Source of the DNA: JAMXLO01 sp041487355
GTDB lineage: Bacteria; Pseudomonadota; Alphaproteobacteria; Acetobacterales; Acetobacteraceae
Reading direction: 5' to 3'
Length of the DNA stretch: 25,123 bases
NCBI GenBank assembly: GCA_041487355.1
Contig: JBGPND010000061.1
Location: forward strand, 1-25,123
Part shown: one piece after another, positions 14,979 to 21,758 of the stretch
How positions within the stretch are numbered: position 1 is the first letter of the stretch
How the letters are laid out: the number at the start of each line of letters is the position of its first letter
Translations under genes and position numbers: made by a program
Notes under the pieces: generated by a model
Told to the model about the DNA's origin: nothing
What the model saw: the letters and a program-made list of their open reading frames with translations, nothing else
The model's database searches: none

Positions 14979-14996
14979 TCCTCCTGTCGTATCGCC
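14967..14996 (-). promoter_or_regulatory. Hairpin with Shine-Dalgarno in the loop
   Basis: Perfect 9-bp arms GGCGATACG (14967-14975) and CGTATCGCC (14988-14996) around a 12-nt loop. On the minus strand the loop reads ACAGGAGGAATG. It could hide a ribosome-binding site, or be a protein-binding dyad. Confidence 0.45.
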
Positions 14997-15035
14997 ATCA
15001 AGTCCTGCATTTCTGTCGCTCGGCCGACATGCAAA

Positions 15036-15062
15036 GGGGGCCGGGATTGGACCCCGGCCCCC
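15036..15062 (-). terminator. Terminator-like hairpin after the AlpA-like gene
   Basis: 10-bp arms GGGGGCCGGG (15036-15045) and CCCGGCCCCC (15053-15062) with a 7-nt loop, six bases past the alpA stop on the minus strand. Only TTT follows, so termination may be partial. Confidence 0.55.
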
Positions 15063-15068
15063 GCTCCC

Positions 15069-15290
15069 CTATTCGGGGAAGTCGTCGTTTGTTGATTGGT
15101 CACGCAGTTCGATGCGCTTCTGCAGCCAGTCCTGCACCTCCTGCTTCACCCACCCAACCCGCGCTCGTGGCCCATTCCCGAGGCGCACACGCCGTGGAAA
15201 CCTGCCAGCGGCTTCGAGCCGGGCAATGTGCTGCGGGCTATACAGCACGATCTGCCGAAGTTCCTTCTTGCCTACCAAACACACCATCAC
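15069..15290 (-). CDS. AlpA-like winged-helix regulator / excisionase, 73 aa
   Basis: Short MerR-like winged helix of the AlpA/excisionase type. MVCLVGKKELRQIVLYSPQH (helix 1 and turn) is followed by IARLEAAGRFPRRVRLGNGP (recognition helix plus the F-P-x-R-x-R-L-G wing typical of AlpA) and ARVGWVKQEVQDWLQKRIEL (W...EV..W). Such proteins activate integrase or excision of the element carrying them. It lies directly after the integrase gene's 3' end in map order and is transcribed on the same strand, upstream of the ATPase block. A tandem-site dyad (15326-15350) sits in its upstream region. ATG 15290 and 15287 are both possible. Confidence 0.85.
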   Translation of the reverse strand: MMVCLVGKKELRQIVLYSPQHIARLEAAGRFPRRVRLGNGPRARVGWVKQEVQDWLQKRIELRDQSTNDDFPE

Positions 15291-15325
15291 AGTGATTCCC
15301 TTTGAGAGGGAGCCATCGCGATAGC

Positions 15326-15350
15326 TCCAGTGGATGACTAGTCCATTGGA
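15326..15350. promoter_or_regulatory. Tandem 9-bp palindromic sites between int and alpA
   Basis: TCCAGTGGA (15326-15334) and TCCATTGGA (15342-15350) are each nearly palindromic and are spaced 16 bp centre to centre; together they also form a larger imperfect dyad. The position 36 bp upstream of the AlpA start suggests an operator or excisionase-type binding array. Confidence 0.5.
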
Positions 15351-15360
15351 CAGCAGGAGG

Positions 15361-16485
15361 TTAGCATGGGTCCTGAAACGATGCGATATGTTTTTCCCAG
15401 AGGATTACCGCGTGCCGCATTTCGTCCCAATATGCGTGACGGTTGTATATTGCTGCGACCCCCCTGATTGCCCCGGCTGAATGGTTCAGCAACTTTTCTA
15501 GAACATGGATGGGCGTGCCCAGCGCTGCGAGGTTAGTGGCATAGGTCCGGCGCAGGTCGTGGTGTGTGAAGTTCTCTACCCCACACTTATCGAGCTCAAT
15601 CTTACGCACGCCGAAGCCTTTGAATGCCCGATCAGTGTAGCCCCGCGCTGGAAATAGCAGGACGCCTGTCCGTTGAATGGCGTCGAGAACGCTCTTGGTT
15701 ACAGGGCCATAAGGAATGCGGTTGGGCCGGCTGTTCTTGGTCAGCCAGGCGGGGAGGCTGATGCTGGTCTCGTCGATCCAGTCCCACTGCAGGGCGGCAA
15801 CTTCCCCGGTGCGCTGTCCAGTGAGAATGAGCAGTTGAACGATCGTCCCGTAGGGGTGACCGATGGCCTGTGCCCGAGCCCAGACCTTCGCCAGTTCTTC
15901 ATCAGAGAGGACGCGGTCGCGCGGGCGCCCGAGCTTGGGGGGTTCCAAACGAGCGATCGGCGAGGCCTCCAGATACCCGCGTTTGACGCAGAAGTTGCAG
16001 AAGGTCCGCACAACGCGGTGGGCGTGTTCTTGCTCGGACGGAGTGTCCTGAAGCGAGTCGATGACCTTCGCAATGTCCGCCGTCTTCACCTCGCTTAGGT
16101 TTCGGCTTCGGAAGTGAGGGAGAAAGTGCCGGTTGAGGATGCGACCATTCTCCCGTGCGGTGCTGGCCTTGTGTCTCTGCCGTGAGTGCGTGGAGAAGAA
16201 GAGTTCGAGCGCATCAGCGAAGCCAATTGTCGGCAGGGGCTCTTTCCCCAATGTGCGCTCCGCAAAGCACTCTCGACACGCTTGCCGAGCTTGGGCGAGG
16301 CTCATCGCCGGATAGTGGCCCAAGGTCACGCGGCGCCGCTCCGGACCGAGCAACATCACGAATGTCTTGATCCTCTTCCCAACCCGAACACCAAAGTTCG
16401 GTAAGGTCGAGTCCCAGTAGGTGATCTGGCCATCAGAGGGCTTGAAGGCCCTGATGCTGATGTCGGTCAACGCGAGTTGGGGCAT
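15361..16485 (-). CDS. int: Tyrosine recombinase integrase, 374 aa
   Basis: N-terminal DUF4102-type arm-binding region (MPQLALTDISIRAFKPSDGQ ... FGVRVGKRIKTF). A SAM-like core-binding domain follows at about 85-170. The catalytic domain has Arg225 in TGQRTGEVAAL, Lys250, His309 and Arg312 in HHDLRRTYATN, His335 in LLNHSAG and nucleophile Tyr347 in AIYNRHAY. All catalytic residues are present, so the enzyme should be active. Shine-Dalgarno GGAG lies seven bases before ATG 16485. It lies 150 bp from the tRNA-Gly remnant (16636-16683), which is its evident attachment site. It catalyses insertion and, with AlpA, probably excision of the element. Confidence 0.95.
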   Translation of the reverse strand: MPQLALTDISIRAFKPSDGQITYWDSTLPNFGVRVGKRIKTFVMLLGPERRRVTLGHYPAMSLAQARQACRECFAERTLGKEPLPTIGFADALELFFSTHSRQRHKASTARENGRILNRHFLPHFRSRNLSEVKTADIAKVIDSLQDTPSEQEHAHRVVRTFCNFCVKRGYLEASPIARLEPPKLGRPRDRVLSDEELAKVWARAQAIGHPYGTIVQLLILTGQRTGEVAALQWDWIDETSISLPAWLTKNSRPNRIPYGPVTKSVLDAIQRTGVLLFPARGYTDRAFKGFGVRKIELDKCGVENFTHHDLRRTYATNLAALGTPIHVLEKLLNHSAGAIRGVAAIYNRHAYWDEMRHAVILWEKHIASFQDPC

Positions 16486-16635
16486 CTTAGGCTCCAGTTA
16501 GGCTCAGAAATCGCGCGCGTAGTAGGGCGTAACAGGGGGTAACCATGAGCAACCATATACCTCAAAATTGGCGGAAACGCTACGATTTTCTGGCATAATG
16601 GTACGATATAGAAAGAAATGGTAAACGCCTGGAAA

Positions 16636-16683
16636 CAGCTTCCCAAGCTGCATACGAGGGTTCGATTCCCTTCACCCGCTCCA
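16636..16683 (+). other. Attachment site: 3' remnant of tRNA-Gly(CCC)
   Basis: 48 nt containing the anticodon loop TTCCCAA with its stem CAGC/GCTG, the variable loop, the complete T arm (GAGGGTTCGATTCCCTTC in tRNA register), the 3' acceptor strand ACCCGC and TCCA. The 5' half (acceptor GCGGGTG and D arm) is missing; the preceding bases are AT-rich element DNA. This is the att remnant left when an element integrates at a tRNA 3' end. The intact tRNA gene should lie at the other end of the element. Confidence 0.85.
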
Positions 16684-16722
16684 CCCGGGCTGCCACAGCT
16701 TCGGTAGGCCGTTGCGCCATCA

Positions 16723-16757
16723 GGCAAGCCCTCGGGCGCTTGACCCGAGGGCTTGCC
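16723..16757 (+). terminator. Strong hairpin downstream of the tRNA-Gly remnant
   Basis: 14-bp perfect arms GGCAAGCCCTCGGG (16723-16736) and CCCGAGGGCTTGCC (16744-16757) with a 7-nt loop, and no T run. It is probably the original transcript end of the tRNA gene, and lies 31 bp before tusA. Confidence 0.6.
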
Positions 16758-16788
16758 CGAGGCTCCGCCGACGCCGCAGGATGGACCG

Positions 16789-17040
16789 ATGAGCGAGACA
16801 CTCCTCGACATGAAGGGCATGAACTGCCCGCTGCCCGTGCTGCGGGCGAATCGCGCGCTGCGCACGATGGCGCCCGGCGAGCGGCTGCGCGTGCTGGCGA
16901 CCGACCGCGCCGCGGTGGCGGACTTCCAGGCGTTCTGCCGGGAGACAGGCCACGCGCTGCTGGCCTGGAGCGAGGAGGGCGGCGTGTTCAGCTTCGTCAT
17001 CCGCCGGCGGGCCGACCAGCCGGAGCAAAAGGACGGATGA
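16789..17040 (+). CDS. tusA: TusA-family sulfurtransferase, 83 aa
   Basis: Begins MSETLLDMKGMNCPLPVLRA. The CPLP motif with the active Cys is the family signature, followed by helix RANRALRTMAPGERLRVLAT and the strand GGVFSFVIRRR. It carries persulfide sulfur between proteins (tRNA thiolation, molybdenum cofactor or sulfur metabolism). Start at 16789 chosen on family alignment; an upstream in-frame ATG adds a proline-rich extension inside the terminator hairpin. One base separates its stop from the next gene's ATG, so the two are co-translated. Confidence 0.9.
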   Translation: MSETLLDMKGMNCPLPVLRANRALRTMAPGERLRVLATDRAAVADFQAFCRETGHALLAWSEEGGVFSFVIRRRADQPEQKDG

Positions 17041-17041
17041 G

Positions 17042-17974
17042 ATGCCCACCGCCCTGATCACCCATCCGGCATGCCTGCGGCACGACGCCGGGCCGTATCA
17101 TCCGGAATGCCCCGACCGGCTGCGCGCGGTGCTCGCCGCGCTGGAGGCGGAGGAGTTCGCCGGTCTGCTGCGCGAGGCGGCGCCGCGCGCGACCGAAGAG
17201 CAACTCACCCGGGTGCATCCCGCCAACTACGTCGAGGCGATCCTTGCCATCCGCCCCGAAGAAGGCGAGCTGGTGCAGCTCGACGCCGACACGGCGATGA
17301 GCGCCGGCAGCGCCGAGGCGGCCTTGCGCGCCGCCGGCGCGGCGGTGGCTGCGGTGGACGCGGTGATGGAAGGCTGGGCGCGCGCCGCCTTCGCCGCGGT
17401 GCGTCCCCCGGGTCACCACGCCGAACCCGCTCGGCCGATGGGCTTCTGCCTGTTCAACAACGCCGCGGTGGCGGCACTGCACGCGCGTGCCCGCTGGGGC
17501 GTGCAGCGCGTCGCGGTGGCGGACTTCGACGTGCACCACGGCAATGGCACGCAGGCGATGTTCGCCGCCGACGCGGACCTGTTCTACGCCTCCTCGCACC
17601 AGCATCCCTGCTATCCCGGCACCGGCGAGACCTGGGAGCGCGGTTCGGCGAACAACATCATCAATGCGCCATTGCGGCCCGGCTCGGATGGCACGGCGTT
17701 CCGCGCCGCCTGGTCGGACACGATCCTGCCCGAACTGGATCGCTTCGCCCCCGGCCTGCTCATCGTTTCGGCCGGGTTCGACGCACACAAGGCCGATCCG
17801 CTGGCGCAATTGCGCCTGGAAACGGCGGACTACGCGTGGATCACCCAGGAGCTGACAGGGATCGCCGCGGCACATTGCAACGGCAGGATCGTCTCGGTGC
17901 TGGAAGGCGGCTATGACCTGGCGGCGCTGGCGGCTTCGGCCGCGACCCATGTGCGCGGCCTGATGCAGGCCTAG
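17042..17974 (+). CDS. Histone-deacetylase-family (AcuC/HDAC-like) zinc amidohydrolase, 310 aa
   Basis: Arginase/deacetylase fold. It has the N-terminal motif GPYHPECPDRLRAV and the catalytic His pair in RPPGHHAEP (125-126). Zinc ligands are Asp163 and His165 in DFDVHHGNGT and Asp247 in SAGFDAHKADPLAQL, and the transition-state Tyr is in LEGGYDL. All active-site residues are present. Bacterial members remove acetyl or similar acyl groups from small molecules such as polyamines or from proteins; the substrate here is not readable. Preceded by AAAGGA; the ATG is one base after the tusA stop. It is followed closely by xseB, an order seen in related bacteria. Confidence 0.92.
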   Translation: MPTALITHPACLRHDAGPYHPECPDRLRAVLAALEAEEFAGLLREAAPRATEEQLTRVHPANYVEAILAIRPEEGELVQLDADTAMSAGSAEAALRAAGAAVAAVDAVMEGWARAAFAAVRPPGHHAEPARPMGFCLFNNAAVAALHARARWGVQRVAVADFDVHHGNGTQAMFAADADLFYASSHQHPCYPGTGETWERGSANNIINAPLRPGSDGTAFRAAWSDTILPELDRFAPGLLIVSAGFDAHKADPLAQLRLETADYAWITQELTGIAAAHCNGRIVSVLEGGYDLAALAASAATHVRGLMQA

Positions 17975-17983
17975 GAGAGACGC

Positions 17984-18235
17984 ATGTCGGACAAGCAACC
18001 TGCCAAGGGCACGGATGTCAGCGCCCTGTCATTCGAGGACGCGCTGGCGGAGCTGGAGCAGATCGTGCGCGCCCTGGAGAGCGGCCAGCAGAAGCTGGAA
18101 GACGCCATCACGGCCTACGAGCGGGGCGCTGCGCTGCGCCGACATTGCGAGGCGAAGCTGGCGGAAGCCGAGGCGCGCGTCGCGGCCATCGTCGAACACG
18201 CCGACGGGACGCTGTCGACGCGGGCAGTGGAGTAA
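17984..18235 (+). CDS. xseB: Exodeoxyribonuclease VII small subunit, 83 aa
   Basis: Whole-protein match to the XseB helical hairpin: LSFEDALAELEQIVRALESG, then QQKLEDAITAYERGAALRRH and CEAKLAEAEARVAAIVEHAD. It binds the XseA large subunit (not in window) to form the single-strand nuclease that degrades DNA to oligonucleotides. AGGAGA precedes the ATG by seven bases. The stop codon TAA touches the left arm of a palindromic repeat (18234-18355). Confidence 0.95.
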   Translation: MSDKQPAKGTDVSALSFEDALAELEQIVRALESGQQKLEDAITAYERGAALRRHCEAKLAEAEARVAAIVEHADGTLSTRAVE

Positions 18236-18355
18236 GAAAATTCACCGCAGAGACGCAGAGTGCGCAGAGTGCGCAGAGGAAAAGCCAATTGCGCTTCGCG
18301 CGAAGCGCAATGTTTGCTTCTCAGCGTTCTCTGCGTCTCTGCGGTGAATTTTCTT
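18234..18355. repeat. Composite palindromic repeat element between xseB and tlyA
   Basis: Outer arms of 27 bp are perfect inverted copies (18234-18260 and 18329-18355, key sequence TTCACCGCAGAGACGCAGAG). Within it are direct TGCGCAGAG copies and a central 22-bp perfect palindrome TTGCGCTTCG-CG-CGAAGCGCAA (18289-18310). This CGCAGAG-type dyad belongs to a kind of intergenic repeat I recognise from many genomes. It overlaps the stop of xseB on one side and the TTG start of tlyA on the other. Confidence 0.9.
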
Positions 18356-19088
18356 GCGGATTCGAGCCGACCAGATGCTGGTGGATCGCGGCCTTGTCGA
18401 GAGCCGCACGCGCGCCCAGGCGCTGATCCTCGCGGGCAAGGTGTTCAGCGGCGAACGCCGGATTGCCAAGGCAGGCGACGCACTCGCACCTGATGCCGCG
18501 CTCGAAGTCCGCGGCCAGGACCATCCCTGGGTGTCACGCGGCGGGCTGAAGCTCGAGCACGCGCTGAACCAGTTCGGCCTGTCCCCGGAGGGGCGGATCT
18601 GCCTCGACGTGGGTGCCTCCACCGGGGGCTTCACCGACGTTCTGCTGGCCCATGGCGCCACGAAGGTGCACGCGGTCGATGTCGGCCATGGCCAGCTCGC
18701 CTGGAAGCTGCGCACGGACCCACGTGTCGTGGTGCACGAGAAGACCAACGCCCGCTACCTGACACGGGACATCGTCGCCGATCCGATCCAGGCCCTGGTC
18801 TGCGACGCCAGCTTCATCGGCCTCGCTACCCTGCTGCCGGCGCCGCTGGCGCTCTGCGTGCCGGGCTCCTGGGCGGTGGCGCTGATCAAGCCTCAGTTCG
18901 AGGCGGGGCGGGATGCGGTGGGCAGCAAGGGCGTGGTGCGCGATCCCGCCGTGCACGCCGCAGTGTGCGAGCGCGTGCGCGCGTGGTGGGCTGCCCTGCC
19001 AGGCTGGCGCGTGCTCGGGGTCACCGAGAGTCCGATCACCGGCCCGGAAGGCAATCGCGAGTTCCTGATCGCCGCCGCGAGAGACTGA
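18354..19088 (+). CDS. tlyA: TlyA-family rRNA 2'-O-methyltransferase / hemolysin-like, 244 aa
   Basis: N-terminal S4 RNA-binding domain (RADQMLVDRGLVESRTRAQA, then AGKVFSGERRIAKAGDAL). The FtsJ-like methyltransferase domain has SAM motif I CLDVGASTGGFTDVLL, VHAVDVGHGQLAWKLR, CDASFIGLATLLPA and ALIKPQFEAGRDAVGSKGVV. TlyA members methylate 16S/23S rRNA riboses; the haemolysin name is historical. TTG at 18354 is the best start for the usual N-terminus. It lies in the arm of the palindromic repeat and has no Shine-Dalgarno; ATG 18375 would cut into the S4 domain. Related genomes often place ispA-dxs just before tlyA; these are absent here. Confidence 0.92.
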   Translation: MRIRADQMLVDRGLVESRTRAQALILAGKVFSGERRIAKAGDALAPDAALEVRGQDHPWVSRGGLKLEHALNQFGLSPEGRICLDVGASTGGFTDVLLAHGATKVHAVDVGHGQLAWKLRTDPRVVVHEKTNARYLTRDIVADPIQALVCDASFIGLATLLPAPLALCVPGSWAVALIKPQFEAGRDAVGSKGVVRDPAVHAAVCERVRAWWAALPGWRVLGVTESPITGPEGNREFLIAAARD

Positions 19089-19090
19089 CC

Positions 19091-19246
19091 TCAGGGCTGG
19101 TTCGGACCACTGTGCACGGCAGCCATGTCGCGCTGCGCGATCTCGGCCAGCAGAGACCACACCTTCCCGGGTTCCATCGGCACGTCCGGATCGTTCAGCA
19201 GCCGGTCGAGCTCGTCGAGCTTACGGGCGTAGTCGGCGTCCGTCAT
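19091..19246 (-). CDS. Small conserved-looking protein, 51 aa
   Basis: ATG 19246 with GGAGAG seven bases upstream. The product is MTDADYARKLDELDRLLNDP, then DVPMEPGKVWSLLAEIAQRD and MAAVHSGPNQP. It is compact, acidic and helical, with the codon pattern of a real gene. The stop is two bases from the convergent tlyA stop. I do not know a function; the DELDRLLNDPD segment recalls small alphaproteobacterial hypotheticals. Confidence 0.65.
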   Translation of the reverse strand: MTDADYARKLDELDRLLNDPDVPMEPGKVWSLLAEIAQRDMAAVHSGPNQP

Positions 19247-19358
19247 TCCAGTCTCTCCAGTCGCGTCGGCAATGCACAGAATCCGCAGGAACGTGGCAGT
19301 CCTGGGGCAGTGTTATGAAATCGGGATGCTTGCCGCGGAGTTAAGAGCCGACGCCCGA

Positions 19359-20576
19359 TCAAACCGACGACAACACCGCTGGAGCCAGCGCCGCGGCCCC
19401 GGCGGCGGGATGCGCCGGATTGCGAAACCGCACCTCGCCGCCCTCCGCGGCGTCGGGGGCGGCCACGCCGAACAGCTCGAACCGCGATGTGCAGGTCACC
19501 GCGATGACCGGGCGCGCCGCCTTGTGCGTCAGGAACTGCCGGGCCTCGCCCTCCAGTTCCAGACGCTCGCGCAGTCCGCGCCATTCGCCGCGATCGGTAT
19601 CGTCGACGAACATCGCCAGGATGCCCGGACGGGTTCCGGTCAGCCGTGCCGGCGCGATGGCGGCCAGCCGGCGGCGGACGGCGGCGGCGATTTCGTTCTG
19701 GCGGCCGGCGCGGGCCGCCATCACGAAGACGCCATCGCCCGCGGCGGTGACCGAAAGATGCGCCTCCGGGCCGAACTCCTCGCGCAACGAGGACCACAGG
19801 CCAGGCTGGTCCGACTGTCCGCCGGTCAGCACCAGCGGGTCGAGCCGAAGCACCAGCGCGTCGTCGTGGTCGCGGCGCCCCTTCGTCTCGAGCAGGCGAC
19901 GGATGCGCATATGCAGGGATGCCAGCGCATCGCCCTCCGCCATCGGCTCATGCAGGCCACCTTGCAGGCCCTGCGGGAGGGTCATCTTCAGCAGATAGCG
20001 GCCGGGATGCGCCGTGAGCCAGGCCTGCAGATCGGCATCCATCCGGTCGGCCAGGCGGGACCAGGCGGCCCGGTGCACCAGGCGTCCGTCCTCGGCCGAG
20101 ACGACATCGCAGACGACTTCCGCCTCCATCGTCCCGCTCGCCAGCAGCAGGTCGTAGCCGGCGTCCTGCTCGAGGCCCGGAAAGCCGACGTGGAAGCCGC
20201 GCTCGCGCTGCAGCACGGCGGTGCGCAGCAGGTGGCAGAGCGGCATAAGGGTGCCGTGGCCGCTGAGGCCGGCGCGCAGTCGCTCCCGCAGACGTGCACA
20301 GCCGTGCGGCGTGAGCCGCGTGGCAAGCGCCACCACTTCACCCGCGAGCCGCGCCACATGCAGCTCGGGGGTCGCGGGCGGGCGCTGCAGCGGACCGCGC
20401 AGGCGTTCGATCGCGAGTTCGACGGCATGGCGCTGGCGGATCGCCTGGCCGGCGCGCGGCCCCGAGGCGGCGAGGCGGTGGATTTCCGTCACGCGCGCTG
20501 ACCACGCCCTCGCGCCGGCCAGTGCGACGAACGCATCGAGCGCAGGCAGATCGAACGGTGGCGGCCTTGGTTGCAT
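19359..20576 (-). CDS. Hypothetical protein, 405 aa, downstream of aroC
   Basis: Long frame with good coding character and no known domain that I can name. It is Arg-rich and helical for residues 1-110. A central segment, FPGLEQDAGYDLLLASGTME followed by AEVVCDVVSAEDGRLVHR, resembles nuclease-like or NERD-type beta strands (an E...C.V pattern), but this is weak. A basic middle follows (RRLLETKGRRDHDD), then a C-terminal part with FVDDTDRGEWRGL and VIAVTCTSRFELFGVAAP. No signal peptide or membrane segment. It is co-directional with aroC (71-bp gap) and may be read from the fabI-aroC transcript. Alternative: a purely lineage-specific protein. Confidence 0.7.
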   Translation of the reverse strand: MQPRPPPFDLPALDAFVALAGARAWSARVTEIHRLAASGPRAGQAIRQRHAVELAIERLRGPLQRPPATPELHVARLAGEVVALATRLTPHGCARLRERLRAGLSGHGTLMPLCHLLRTAVLQRERGFHVGFPGLEQDAGYDLLLASGTMEAEVVCDVVSAEDGRLVHRAAWSRLADRMDADLQAWLTAHPGRYLLKMTLPQGLQGGLHEPMAEGDALASLHMRIRRLLETKGRRDHDDALVLRLDPLVLTGGQSDQPGLWSSLREEFGPEAHLSVTAAGDGVFVMAARAGRQNEIAAAVRRRLAAIAPARLTGTRPGILAMFVDDTDRGEWRGLRERLELEGEARQFLTHKAARPVIAVTCTSRFELFGVAAPDAAEGGEVRFRNPAHPAAGAAALAPAVLSSV

Positions 20577-20581
20577 GACGA

Positions 20582-20634
20582 GCCTGGTCCCCGGGAATAG
20601 ACGCGCTCCGCGAGCGGTTCATTCCCCAGGGAGG
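20582..20634 (-). terminator. Possible imperfect hairpin after aroC
   Basis: Outer arms GCCTGGTCCCCGGGAAT and ATTCCCCAGGGAGGC pair imperfectly around an inner CGCTCCGCGAGCG hairpin (20604-20616). It lies between the aroC stop and the 405-aa gene. No T run, so it may be an attenuator or processing site. Confidence 0.35.
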
Positions 20635-20647
20635 CAACTCGCCCCGC

Positions 20648-21751
20648 TCAGTTGCGCGGCAGGCGGGCCGTGGCGGGGGCGTCGGGGTTCTGCGCGCGGT
20701 GGCGCAGAAGGTGATCGGCGAGCACGCAGGCCAGCATGGCCTCGCCGACGGGCACGGCGCGAATACCGACGCAGGGGTCGTGGCGGCCCTTGGTGATGAT
20801 CTCGATCTCCTGGCCGGTGCGGTCCACGGTCCGGCGCGGCGTCAGGATCGAACTGGTCGGCTTGACGGCGAAGCGGGCGATGATCGGCTGGCCGGTGGCG
20901 ATGCCGCCGAGGATGCCGCCCGCGTGGTTGGAGGCGAATTCCACCAGCCCGTCGCGCATGCGCATCTCGTCGGCATTCGCCTCGCCCGAGAGAGCCGCGG
21001 CGGCGAATCCCTCGCCGATCTCGACGCCCTTCACCGCGTTGATCGACATCAGCGCCGCGGCGATGTCGGCGTCCAGCTTGCCATAGATCGGCGCGCCGAG
21101 GCCTGGCGGGACACCCTCGGCCACCACTTCGATCACCGCCCCGGCGGAGGAGCCGGCCTTGCGCACCTCGGACAGGTAGGTTTCCCATTTCGCCGCGGTG
21201 ACCGGGTCGGGACAGAAGAACGGGTTGGCATCGACCGCGTCCCAGTCCCAACGCGCACGATCGATGCGATGCGGGCCGATCTGCACCAGCGCGCCGCGGA
21301 TACGCACGCCCGACCCCAGCACCTTGCGCGCCACTCCGCCGGCGGCCACGCGCATCGCGGTCTCGCGCGCGGACGAACGGCCGCCGCCGCGATAGTCGCG
21401 GATGCCGTATTTCAACTCGTAGGTGAGATCGGCGTGGCCGGGACGGAACTGCGCGGCGATCGCCGAATAGTCGCGCGAGCGCTGGTCGACGTTGTCGATC
21501 TGCATCGCGATCGGCGTGCCTGTCGTCTGGCCGTCGAATACGCCCGAGAGGATGCGGACCTCGTCCGGCTCCTGCCGCTGGGTGGTGAAGCGCGACTGGC
21601 CCGGGCGGCGGCGATCGAGCCAGGGCTGGATGTCCGCCTCGGAGAGCGGAATGCGCGGCGGGCAGCCATCGACCACGCAGCCGATCGCCGCTCCGTGGCT
21701 TTCGCCCCAGGTGGTGACACGGAACAGGTGTCCGAAGCTGTTGTGGCTCAC
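20648..21751 (-). CDS. aroC: Chorismate synthase, 367 aa
   Basis: Begins MSHNSFGHLFRVTTWGESHG, the family's invariant start, and carries the signatures GCPPRIPL, RRPGQSRFTTQRQEPDEV, SGVFDGQTTGTPIA, FRPGHADLTYELKYGIRDYR, GGGRSSARETAMRVAAGGVA and SNHAGGILGGIATGQPI. It converts 5-enolpyruvylshikimate-3-phosphate to chorismate using reduced FMN, the last step of the shikimate pathway, in the cytosol. GTG start without a Shine-Dalgarno; a 28-bp inverted repeat begins seven bases upstream. It lies downstream of fabI on the same strand (97 bp apart). Confidence 0.97.
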   Translation of the reverse strand: MSHNSFGHLFRVTTWGESHGAAIGCVVDGCPPRIPLSEADIQPWLDRRRPGQSRFTTQRQEPDEVRILSGVFDGQTTGTPIAMQIDNVDQRSRDYSAIAAQFRPGHADLTYELKYGIRDYRGGGRSSARETAMRVAAGGVARKVLGSGVRIRGALVQIGPHRIDRARWDWDAVDANPFFCPDPVTAAKWETYLSEVRKAGSSAGAVIEVVAEGVPPGLGAPIYGKLDADIAAALMSINAVKGVEIGEGFAAAALSGEANADEMRMRDGLVEFASNHAGGILGGIATGQPIIARFAVKPTSSILTPRRTVDRTGQEIEIITKGRHDPCVGIRAVPVGEAMLACVLADHLLRHRAQNPDAPATARLPRN

Positions 21752-21758
21752 GGATTAT

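Larger units (their letters stand above)
14657..15068. other. Largest gene-poor stretch of the element (412 bp)
   Basis: No gene of recognisable family. It contains a hairpin with a ribosome-binding site in its loop (14967-14996), a doubtful 65-aa frame on the minus strand, and the terminator-like hairpin after the AlpA gene (15036-15062). It is also where the promoter of the ATPase operon must lie, and is a reasonable place to look for a transfer or replication origin. Confidence 0.5.

Noticed and set aside
16600..16635. Possible 5' half of the tRNA-Gly (an AATGGTA resembles a D loop)
   Set aside because: Spacing is wrong, and no GCGGGTG acceptor strand pairs with the 3' end; treated as chance.
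16997..17998. 333-codon minus-strand frame opposite the HDAC-like gene
   Set aside because: Composition is typical of an antisense shadow; the plus strand has all catalytic motifs.
19272..20501. 409-codon plus-strand frame opposite the 405-aa gene
   Set aside because: His/Gln/Arg-rich with no motif; the minus-strand frame has more natural composition and a co-directional neighbour. Some doubt remains because the minus product is itself unknown.
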